A stretch of DNA of 16,730 bases, taken from contig JABFXT010000061.1 in the NCBI GenBank assembly GCA_013361595.1, forward strand, positions 1 to 16,730. The letters run 5' to 3'. Under the pieces are notes generated by a model, which saw only the letters and a list, made by a program, of their open reading frames with translations, was not told the DNA's origin and did no database searches. The position numbers were made by a program, and so were the translations under genes. Below are positions 7,158-13,272 of the stretch, piece by piece. Origin of the DNA: Nocardia sp. Lineage in GTDB: Bacteria > Actinomycetota > Actinomycetes > Mycobacteriales > Mycobacteriaceae. Each line of letters starts with the position of its first letter. Positions within the stretch are counted from its first letter, which is position 1.

Positions 7158-9077
7158 CGGGCTCTCGACGGTCCGGCGGCCACCGAGGTATTCGGCGAAA
7201 TGCCGCTCGATGGCCCGGAACAGCCGGACCTGGTTCTCCGGATTCTCGAATCCGTGCCCTTCGTCGTCGGCGACGAGATATTCGACCGGGACACCGCGCT
7301 CCCGCAGGGGAGCGACGATATTGTCGGACTCCTGCTGGACGACCCGAACATCATTGGCGCCCTGGGCGACCAGCAGCGGGGTGCGGATCCGGTCGACCAT
7401 GGTGATCGGCGAACGGGCCAGGATATCGGCCTCCTGGGCGGGGTCGGCCGGATCACCGACGTAGCGATACCAGTTGTTGGCCATGGCGGCCCGCACGAAC
7501 GGGGGAAGCGTCCGCATGAAGTTCGCCAGATCGGAGATGCCCACATAATCGACGGCGGCGGCGAAGTAGTCCGGGGTGACCGTGACACCGACCAGCGCCG
7601 CGTATCCACCGTAGGAGCCGCCGGCGATCGCGATGCGGTCCGGATCGGCGTAGCCGCGGGCCACCGCCCAGTCCGCGGCATCGATCAGATCGTCGTGCAT
7701 CTTGCCGGCGAATTCACCGACGGCGGCGGTGAGATGCCGTCTCCCGTATCCGGAGGAGCCGCGGAAATTGACCTGCAACACCGCATAACCGCGGTTGGCC
7801 AGGAACTGCACCGCCGGACCGTAGCCCCAGGTGTCGTGCAACCACGGTCCACCGTGCACCAGCAGTACCAGCGGTAACTTCTCGGGTGCGACGCCGACGG
7901 GCAGTGTCAGGAATGCGTGCAGCCCGAGGCCGTCGCGGGCCGGGAACTCGACGGGTGTCATCGGGGCGAGCGCGTCCGGAACGAGGTGGGGGTAAGGGCG
8001 GAACAACAACCGGCTCGCCCCGGTGCTGTGGTCGTAGAACCAGGTCGCCCCCGGATCACGGTCGTGGATGAAGGATACGACCCAGCGCTGCTCGGTCGCG
8101 TCGGAGGAGACCGTGTGCAACACACCGTCCGACAGCGTGGCGAGCGCCGCGTGGACCTCGGCGAAGTGCGGATCCAGGATTTCGATCCGGGGCCGGTCGC
8201 CGACGAAGCGGGCCGCGATCACCGCGCCGGTCCGCTCGCTGAGGAACAACGACGGTGGCAGGCCCGGGGTCATACCCATCGTGCACAGACTGTGCCCGTC
8301 CACGGCCGCGACCACGGTCTCGGCGCCGGTCTCCCGGTCGATGCGGACCAGGCGCAGATCGTCGGAGTCCTGATAGGAACCGAGCAGCAGACCGGTGCCG
8401 TCGGGTGTCACCAGGGCCGGCAGGACCCCCACGGGGTGTTCGGGGCCGCCCAGCCGATGGACCAGCCGCTTATCGCCGGTATCTCGATCGACCGCATAGA
8501 ACTCGTGGGCGCCGTCGTCGGCCTGTGCGATGTAGAACGCCGCCGCGCCGGCCCGATCCACCAGGAAGGTATCCGTCGGCGCGGGCCGCTCGAGATGCGG
8601 GGTCGTCTCACCGGTGGCCACATCGATCCGGAACAGATCGACGAACAGCGGCCGGCGATTCATCCAGGCGAAAACGCTACCGGGAAACGATTTCGCCGGC
8701 TCGACCGCGAACACCCGCGATCCCGGCGGCATCGGTGTCAGGTCCACCGCCGGTCCGTCGGGAGCGTCCGGGTCCACCCGGTACAGATGCCAGTCCTCGT
8801 TGCCGTCGGTGTCCTGCAGGTAGAGCAACCTACGCGAATCGTCGGTCCAGTAGTAGGTCTTGATCCCGCGGCGATCGTCGTGGGTGACGCACACCGCGTC
8901 CTCGTGTTCATCGGTGATCCCGCGGACCCAGACGTTCGTCCGCCCGTATCGCGGGGCCAGATAGGCGATCCGGGTGCCGTCCGGGGAGATCGACGCACCC
9001 GAGAACACCGGATCGGCGAAGAATTCCGCCACATCGAACAGCTCGGGTGGCGTCTCTCGGTTCGGTACCACGGTCAT
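7143..9077 (-). CDS. S9 family prolyl oligopeptidase-type serine peptidase
   Basis: 644 aa, the normal size for S9C-like acylaminoacyl or dipeptidyl peptidases. Residues about 12-370 form the beta-propeller (repeated SPDGTRIAYL, TDDSRRLLYL, DWHLYRVD type strands). Residues about 380-632 are the alpha/beta hydrolase domain: oxyanion motif VHGGPW (407-412), nucleophile Ser488 in GGSYGGYA, Asp576 in QGANDVRV and His608 in DEGHGF. The start at 9077 has GCGGAG 4-5 nt upstream; the frame continues upstream but with non-coding character. No signal peptide is visible, so it is probably a cytoplasmic enzyme that trims short peptides or acylated peptides. It appears monocistronic, with its own promoter region shared with the divergent gene at 9337. 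Confidence 0.93.
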   Translation of the reverse strand: MTVVPNRETPPELFDVAEFFADPVFSGASISPDGTRIAYLAPRYGRTNVWVRGITDEHEDAVCVTHDDRRGIKTYYWTDDSRRLLYLQDTDGNEDWHLYRVDPDAPDGPAVDLTPMPPGSRVFAVEPAKSFPGSVFAWMNRRPLFVDLFRIDVATGETTPHLERPAPTDTFLVDRAGAAAFYIAQADDGAHEFYAVDRDTGDKRLVHRLGGPEHPVGVLPALVTPDGTGLLLGSYQDSDDLRLVRIDRETGAETVVAAVDGHSLCTMGMTPGLPPSLFLSERTGAVIAARFVGDRPRIEILDPHFAEVHAALATLSDGVLHTVSSDATEQRWVVSFIHDRDPGATWFYDHSTGASRLLFRPYPHLVPDALAPMTPVEFPARDGLGLHAFLTLPVGVAPEKLPLVLLVHGGPWLHDTWGYGPAVQFLANRGYAVLQVNFRGSSGYGRRHLTAAVGEFAGKMHDDLIDAADWAVARGYADPDRIAIAGGSYGGYAALVGVTVTPDYFAAAVDYVGISDLANFMRTLPPFVRAAMANNWYRYVGDPADPAQEADILARSPITMVDRIRTPLLVAQGANDVRVVQQESDNIVAPLRERGVPVEYLVADDEGHGFENPENQVRLFRAIERHFAEYLGGRRTVESPSQGE

Positions 9078-9336
9078 CGAACTCCGCTCGGGGTTGACAG
9101 CACTGAGTACAGGCGATGCGCCCGCGGCGAGCGCACGGTGGCCGGTGTTCCGGACGCGAACTCGGCCACTGGAAACCGAGGTAACACTATGCCGTAGCGG
9201 CAGGGTCAATCCCTGGTCGCCACCACCGCGGAACGGGGCGCCGGAAGACGGTGGCCGATATTTCGGTGGCGCGGCGCGGCCGCGCGCGGTTACGGTGATC
9301 CCGGTCGCGACGAGGTGGCCGAAGGAGGGAAAAACC
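9078..9336. promoter_or_regulatory. Divergent promoter region of peptidase and unknown-function gene
   Basis: 259 bp with no credible ORF. On the minus strand TTGACC (9209-9204) and TGTTAC (9186-9181) are 17 nt apart and could drive the peptidase. The spacer holds a small palindrome TGCCG-TAG-CGGCA (9190-9202), a possible operator. A plus-strand TTGACA is also present near 9095. The right part (9270-9290) is a CG-only alternating stretch. Promoter calls are weak. Confidence 0.3.
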
Positions 9337-10071
9337 GTGTCCACCAAGCTGAATCAGCTCATCGCCATCGAGAAGGGCGCGAAAGCGCAGGCGACCGCCG
9401 ACGTGACCGCGGCCTACCAGCGCGTGGGCAAGGTCGAGCTGCTGGCCGGTATCTCGCGCACCTACCGGCCGTTGGACGATATGGGCGAAGAGCTGCCGTC
9501 GGAGTCCAAGCGGGTCCAGGTGCGGGCCGGCGAGGTGATCGCCGATGTGAAGCGCACGCTGACCCGGTTGTTCGATGTGACGGCGACCAAGGACTCCGCC
9601 AACTGCTCGGCGAAGGCCGATATCACGGTCGACGGCGTCACCATCGCCCGCGAGCTGCCGGTCACCTATCTGCTGTTCCTGGAGAAGCAGCTGAGCGAGC
9701 TGAAGAAGTTCGTCGCCAAGCTGCCGACGCTGGACCCGGCGGAATCGTGGTCGTTCGACGAGGTCACCGACTGCTACGCGACCCAGCCGTCGCAGACCGT
9801 GCGGACCAAGAAGGTGCCGCGCAACCACGTACTGGCCGCGGCCACCGACAAGCACCCGGCGCAGGTGGAGGTGTACCACGAGGATGTGGTGGTGGGCCGC
9901 TGGACCACCACCAAGTTCTCCGGCGCGCTGCCCGCCAAGGAAGTCGGTGACCTCGCGGATCGGCTCGGCAAACTGCTCGACGCGGTACGCATCGCCCGGG
10001 AGACCGCGAACGCGACGCCGGTGACCGATATCGAGCCCGGTGACGCCATCCTCGGCTACCTGTTCGGTTAG
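9337..10071 (+). CDS. Conserved actinobacterial/phage protein of unknown function (DUF7873-like)
   Basis: 244 aa from GTG 9337 with an excellent AAGGAGG (9322-9328) 8 nt upstream. From memory it matches a family found in Streptomyces, related actinobacteria and some actinophages, catalogued as DUF7873; no function is established. Conserved-looking blocks: STKLNQLIAIEKGAK at the N-terminus, ISRTYRPLDDMGEELPSES (about 33-51), RLFDVTATKDSANC (70-83), PVTYLLFLEKQL (108-119), RTKKVPRNHV and KHPAQVEVYHEDVVVGRW (about 152-190), and a C-terminal GDAILGYLFG. It is soluble and mixed alpha/beta with no HTH or nucleotide-binding motif that I can see. It lies directly upstream of the tRNA-like segment and reads toward it, so the two may be cotranscribed. 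Confidence 0.85.
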   Translation: MSTKLNQLIAIEKGAKAQATADVTAAYQRVGKVELLAGISRTYRPLDDMGEELPSESKRVQVRAGEVIADVKRTLTRLFDVTATKDSANCSAKADITVDGVTIARELPVTYLLFLEKQLSELKKFVAKLPTLDPAESWSFDEVTDCYATQPSQTVRTKKVPRNHVLAAATDKHPAQVEVYHEDVVVGRWTTTKFSGALPAKEVGDLADRLGKLLDAVRIARETANATPVTDIEPGDAILGYLFG

Positions 10072-10220
10072 CCGGGACACAGACTCCCCCTCCGGGGGGA
10101 TGGAGCACAATCTGAAACTGAATATGAGACTCACCCGTGCGGGTGCTGCCAGGGCCTGCCGACAAACTCAGCTTCTCGCTCCAAGTTCTACAACTCCATC
10201 GATCGCTCGACGTGCGGATA
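10072..10220 (+). other. Structured non-coding leader upstream of permuted tRNA
   Basis: 149 nt with no coding signal. A CCCCC-TCC-GGGGG hairpin (10086-10098) sits 14 nt after the stop of the preceding gene and could be its terminator. Further on, TGGAGC (10101-10106) can pair with GCTCCA (10178-10183), enclosing a CACCC-GTGC-GGGTG hairpin (10132-10145). I looked for group I intron core elements (P7, guide sequence for the tRNA half) and did not find convincing ones. Confidence 0.35.
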
Positions 10221-10328
10221 CGCTGCTACGCACCCCCGAGATCCGGGTTCGATTCCCGGTGGCGGCTCTACCTGCCGCTGTAGCGTAAAGGCAACGCGCG
10301 GGGTTACTCAGGATGACTCGTAGCCGCG
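10221..10328 (+). ncRNA. Extended helix enclosing the permuted tRNA halves
   Basis: CGCTGCTACG (10221-10230), immediately before the 3' tRNA half, pairs with CGTAGCCGCG (10319-10328), downstream of the 5' half, at 9 of 10 positions (one T-C mismatch). In the transcript this helix would continue beyond the open anticodon stem, with CAC (10231-10233) unpaired on one strand and 15 nt (10304-10318) on the other. Such an extension is expected of a permuted pre-tRNA held together before cutting in the anticodon loop. A competing hairpin GTGCG (10212-10216) with CGCAC (10229-10233) could switch the structure. Confidence 0.55.
10231..10307 (+). tRNA. Candidate circularly permuted tRNA (glycine-like)
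   Basis: The 3' half comes first: anticodon 3' strand CCCCG (10234-10238), 4-nt variable loop, T stem CCGGG/CCCGG with TTCGATT loop (10243-10259), acceptor 3' strand TGGCGGC (10260-10266) and U73 (10267). After 6 more nt comes the 5' half: acceptor GCCGCTG (10274-10280), U8 A9, D arm GCGT-AAAGGCA-ACGC (10283-10297) and anticodon 5' strand CGGGG (10299-10303). The acceptor strands give 7 bp with two G-U pairs, and the anticodon strands give 5 perfect bp. G1-C72, C2-G71 and U73 are bacterial glycine identity elements. If the loop is TTAC (10304-10307) joined to CAC (10231-10233), the anticodon would be ACC (Gly). How a bacterium would process it is unknown. Remnants of tandem tRNA genes are the alternative. 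Confidence 0.6.
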
Positions 10329-10349
10329 GTTCGGCGATCACAGGTGGGG

Positions 10350-10424
10350 CAGACGATAGCTCATCCGGTAGAGCATCGGACTTCGGATCCGAATGTAGTG
10401 GGTTCGAATCCCACTCGTTGACCA
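10350..10424 (+). tRNA. tRNA-Arg(TCG)-like gene with irregular acceptor stem
   Basis: D arm GCTC-ATCCGGTA-GAGC (10359-10374), anticodon arm TCGGA-CTTCGGA-TCCGA (10376-10392) with anticodon TCG (10383-10385), 5-nt variable loop, T arm GTGGG-TTCGAAT-CCCAC (10398-10414), and ACCA at 10421-10424. The acceptor strands are CAGACGA (10350-10356) and TCGTTG (10415-10420). They form only 6 bp if G10352 is bulged, or 5 bp including a G-U plus two mismatches in the standard register. The gene may be decaying, phage-like, or need editing. The encoded CCA directly abuts the terminator hairpin. It probably shares a transcript with the permuted tRNA. Confidence 0.75.
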
Positions 10425-10457
10425 GGAGGGGCCGGGAAGGGTATTCCCGGCCCCTCC
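10425..10457 (+). terminator. Strong hairpin terminator after the tRNA segment
   Basis: A perfect 14-bp stem (10425-10438 with 10444-10457) with a 5-nt GGGTA loop starts at the base after the tRNA CCA. There is no T-tract afterwards, which is common in actinobacteria. It may also serve the minus-strand acyl-CoA dehydrogenase gene ending at 10507. Confidence 0.85.
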
Positions 10458-10506
10458 GCCTGTCCGCGGACCCGTTCGGGCGAATTGCGGCGGACAGCCG
10501 GTCGAT

Positions 10507-12180
10507 TCAGTGCCGGTCGAGGATCGCGGCGAAATCGGTACCGTCGGGCAGAGATCCGTATTGCAGATCACGATCGTCGCCCAGCCGCGCCGCGAGGAAC
10601 GCCTCCGCGACCGCGGTCGGCGAGTAACGCAGCAGCAATGCCGCCTGCAGGCCCAGGGCCATCGATGAGGCCACCGCCCGGGCTCGCAACTGCGCCCGGT
10701 CCGACGGGAGCACCGCGAGTTCGGTGAGCGCGGCGCGCATCCGGTCGTGATGGCGGTCGAAGAGCGCGGAAGCACCACGGGCCGTGGCGAGTTCGGCGTC
10801 GAAGGCCTGGACCGACTCCGGTTCGCGGGTCATCGCGCGCAGGACGTCCAGGGCGATCACATTGCCCGACCCCTCCCATACCGCCATGACCGGCTGCTCC
10901 CGGTACCGGCGGGCCAGCGGGAACGCCTCGGTGTAGCCGTTTCCACCCAGGCATTCGAGGGCCTCGTAGGCGTGCTGCGGACCGCGTTTGCAGATCCAGT
11001 ATTTCGAGACGGCGGTGGCGAGTCGGCGGAAGGCCTTCTCGCCGGGACCGGCATCGGCGTCGTGGGCGCGGGCCAGACGCAGCGCGGTGACCGTGGCGGC
11101 CTCGGATTCCAGCGCGAGATCGGCGGCGACCGCGGTCATGGCGGGCTGGTCGATCAGTGTCGCGCCGAAGGCGGAGCGGTGCCGGACATGCCACAGCGCC
11201 TCGGCGACCGATTGCCGCATACCGGCGGCCGAACCGTACACACAGTCGAGGCGGGTGCGCGAGACCATTTCGATGATGGTGCGCACGCCGCGCCCCGGTT
11301 CACCGACGAGATAGCCCACGGTGCCGTCGAGTTCGATCTCCGAGGACGCGTTGGACTTGTTGCCGAGTTTGTCCTTGAGCCGCTGGATCCGGAACACATT
11401 ACGGGTGCCGTCCTCGAGCACCCGCGGAACCAGGAAGCACGACAGGGCGGAGTCGCCGGCGAGCGCCGTACCCCGGGCTTGCGCCAGGATCAGGAAGGCG
11501 TCGGACATGGGCGCCGAACAGAACCACTTGTGTCCGGTGAGCGACCAGCTGCCGTCCGGGTTCGCGACCGCGCGGGTGGTGTTGGCCCGCACATCGGAAC
11601 CGCCCTGCTTCTCGGTCATCGCCATCCCGAAGAGCACACCGGGTTTGTCGCCGGGGGCCCGCAGCCGGCCGTCGTAGCCGCGGCTGTAGAGCCGCGGCAA
11701 CCAGGTGTGTGCGATCTCGGGGGTGAACTCGAGCGCCGGGACCACCGAGTGGGTCATCGAGATCGGGCACGCGTGGCCGGCCTCGACCTGCGCGAACAAC
11801 ATGAATGTCGCGGCCCGGGCGACATTCGCGCCGGGCTTGGGGTCGGCCCAGGCCGCGGTATGCGCGCCGTGCGCCACGGCGGCGCCGATGATCCGGTGAT
11901 AGGCCGGATGGAACTCGACCTCGTCGATCCGGTTGCCGTACCTGTCGTGGGAGTGGAAGACCGGGGTGACCGTATTGGCCAGTTCGGCGTCGGACCGGAA
12001 GGATTCGGTACCCACCAGATCGCCGACGTCGGCCAGCGCCCCATTCGCCCATCCGGCCTCGTGCCGGGTCACTCCCTCGAGCAGCGGGATGTTCGAGGTG
12101 TACTCGTTCACCTCGGTGCGCGGCGGCGCCTGGTTGAAGACCTCATGGGTGCGGAATCCCGCGGGGGCGATGGTTGTCAC
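10507..12180 (-). CDS. AidB-like acyl-CoA dehydrogenase
   Basis: 557 aa, close to E. coli AidB (541). Start GTG at 12180 with GAAGGG 8 nt upstream. Acyl-CoA dehydrogenase fold with FAD: the mid-domain signature FGMAMTEKQGGSDVR (184-198), TGHKWFCSA (215-223) lining the flavin site, RLDCVYGSAAGMR (310-322) typical of the AidB branch, YEALECLGGNGYTE (405-418) and VWEGSGNVIALDVLR (434-448). Glu436 in WEGSGN occupies the region of the catalytic base. AidB proteins bind FAD and DNA and have weak isovaleryl-CoA dehydrogenase activity, but actinobacterial relatives are often part of acyl-CoA catabolism. The GTG overlaps the TetR stop (GTGA), so the two are translationally coupled, and the TetR protein probably controls this enzyme. 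Confidence 0.93.
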   Translation of the reverse strand: MTTIAPAGFRTHEVFNQAPPRTEVNEYTSNIPLLEGVTRHEAGWANGALADVGDLVGTESFRSDAELANTVTPVFHSHDRYGNRIDEVEFHPAYHRIIGAAVAHGAHTAAWADPKPGANVARAATFMLFAQVEAGHACPISMTHSVVPALEFTPEIAHTWLPRLYSRGYDGRLRAPGDKPGVLFGMAMTEKQGGSDVRANTTRAVANPDGSWSLTGHKWFCSAPMSDAFLILAQARGTALAGDSALSCFLVPRVLEDGTRNVFRIQRLKDKLGNKSNASSEIELDGTVGYLVGEPGRGVRTIIEMVSRTRLDCVYGSAAGMRQSVAEALWHVRHRSAFGATLIDQPAMTAVAADLALESEAATVTALRLARAHDADAGPGEKAFRRLATAVSKYWICKRGPQHAYEALECLGGNGYTEAFPLARRYREQPVMAVWEGSGNVIALDVLRAMTREPESVQAFDAELATARGASALFDRHHDRMRAALTELAVLPSDRAQLRARAVASSMALGLQAALLLRYSPTAVAEAFLAARLGDDRDLQYGSLPDGTDFAAILDRH

Positions 12181-12863
12181 GAGGGTGTCCCTTCGATATC
12201 TCGGGGCCGTTGCCGGGAATCCGGCGCCGGGCGGGCCGTGGCGACGGTGTAGTCGATGCCGTGGAAACAGAACCGCAGGATCGACTCGACGATGCGGCGG
12301 TCGCCCGTGTCCTCGTCCCCGGTGACGGCGTGGCTCGGGGAGAGGCGGCCGGTGAGCGCTTCGCTGATCGCACCGATCAACGCGGCGGCGGTGACGCCGA
12401 GATGCTGGTCCGGGAACACTCCGGCCCGGATGCCCGCCCGCAGGATCTCGGTGGTCAGTTCGTGATAGGCGGCGCGGTAGGTGAGGCGCTCGGCCTCGAT
12501 ACGCGGATCGACCGGCTCGAACAGCAGCGACCAGGCCAGCTGGCGGCCCCGGATCGCGCGCATCGCGAACGTCTCGACCAGGGCGCGCAGCTGCGCGGGC
12601 GCACCGTCGGCCCGGTCGACCGCGGCGCGCACCACGGCCAGCTCCTGATCCGCGCCGGTGCGGAAGACCGCGGCGAGCAGGTCGGTGTTGCCGTCGAAAT
12701 AGGAGTAGACCGTGCCCACGCTGAGCCCGCTGCGCTCGGCGATCGCCTTGACAGTAGCGGCGGCGAATCCGCCGGTCGCGACGAGTGCGGTGGCTTCGTT
12801 CAGCAGTGCCGCCCGCCGCTGCGCCCGGGCGGCGCGCGTTTTCTCCGTCGGCCGGTAGACCAC
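12177..12863 (-). CDS. TetR-family transcriptional regulator
   Basis: 228 aa from GTG 12863, with GGAAGGGG 10 nt upstream. Residues about 15-62 are the TetR DNA-binding domain: RRAALLNEATALVATGGF, then the HTH ATVKAIAERSGLSVGTVYSYF, followed by DGNTDLLAAVF. The C-terminal 160 residues are the helical ligand-binding and dimerisation domain (QLRALVETFAMRAIRGRQLAW, FEPVDPRIEAERLTYRAAYHE). A 16-bp palindrome lies 26 bp upstream of the start and is the obvious binding site. By analogy with related repressors near acyl-CoA genes the ligand could be an acyl-CoA; this is inference. First gene of a two-gene operon with the AidB-like dehydrogenase. Confidence 0.92.
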   Translation of the reverse strand: MVYRPTEKTRAARAQRRAALLNEATALVATGGFAAATVKAIAERSGLSVGTVYSYFDGNTDLLAAVFRTGADQELAVVRAAVDRADGAPAQLRALVETFAMRAIRGRQLAWSLLFEPVDPRIEAERLTYRAAYHELTTEILRAGIRAGVFPDQHLGVTAAALIGAISEALTGRLSPSHAVTGDEDTGDRRIVESILRFCFHGIDYTVATARPAPDSRQRPRDIEGTPS

Positions 12864-12889
12864 GCTGCCCGCACCCCTTCCGGTAAGTT

Positions 12890-12905
12890 TTGAATCGTGA
12901 TTCAA
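12890..12905. promoter_or_regulatory. TetR operator palindrome
   Basis: TTGAATC-GT-GATTCAA is a perfect 7+2+7 palindrome, AT-rich in a GC-rich context, 26 bp upstream of the TetR GTG. Its form and place match autoregulatory TetR sites. It probably overlaps the promoter of the TetR-AidB operon. Confidence 0.8.
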
Positions 12906-13022
12906 TTCTTTGCACACGAACTGTAGACCGAAACCCGGACCACGGCAATGCCCGGTGGACCGACGGCGGTGCGCCGATCGGCGCCGAAGTCGCGCGCCGG
13001 CTCCAGCGTTCCCACCGCGGGT

Positions 13023-13178
13023 GCCCGGCTCGAACTGGCCGAGCTGCGCGAATACCTCACGGGCACACTGGCGCGCTACTAGATTCCCCGCGAACTGGTA
13101 CTGGTGGACGAACTGCCCCGGAACCCGTCGGGCACGCTCACCGAACACGTCCTCCGCCGGGCCCTCGTCGCCGGCTGA
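13023..13178 (+). pseudogene. Decayed C-terminus of an acyl-CoA synthetase
   Basis: The frame reads ARLELAELREYLTGTLARY, stop, IPRELVLVDELPRNPSGT, LTEHVLRRALVAG, stop. This closely matches the C-terminal subdomain of AMP-forming fatty-acyl-CoA synthetases, where the usual text is ARYKIPRELV and LPRNPSGKxLK. The stop TAG at 13080-13082 takes the place of the conserved Lys codon (AAG), and the catalytic Lys of PSGK is Thr. Nothing upstream (12906-13020) resembles the rest of the enzyme. This is a remnant, not a working gene. It probably once belonged with the neighbouring acyl-CoA dehydrogenase locus. Confidence 0.75.
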
Positions 13179-13253
13179 CCGCACCGTGGACCCGGCTCTC
13201 GGGGAACGCACAACGATCCCGGAGCGGGGCCAGATCCGGACGGCGGCCCCGAT

Positions 13254-13272
13254 CCGGGCAGAATATGCCCGG
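13254..13272 (+). promoter_or_regulatory. Dyad at leaderless-type start of the ABC-F gene
   Basis: CCGGGCA (13254-13260), GAATA, TGCCCGG (13266-13272) is a perfect 7-bp inverted repeat whose last base is the first base of the GTG start. CAGAAT (13259-13264) is 7 nt before the GTG, a -10 position expected for leaderless transcription. There is no Shine-Dalgarno. An operator overlapping the -10 is plausible. Confidence 0.45.

Noticed and set aside
10040..10288. 82-residue plus-strand ORF over the end of the unknown gene and the tRNA 3' half
   Set aside because: Its RVRFPVAA segment is just a translated T arm; the rest overlaps the real gene out of frame and has no ribosome binding site.
10270..10330. 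A second ordinary tRNA starting at 10274
   Set aside because: After CGGGG and a 7-nt loop there is no complementary 3' anticodon strand, variable loop or T arm downstream; its partners lie upstream instead.
10072..10349. Group I intron in permuted intron-exon arrangement around the tRNA halves
   Set aside because: No guide sequence complementary to the 5' half end (GGGGTT) downstream, and no convincing P7/P3 core upstream; kept only as something to test.
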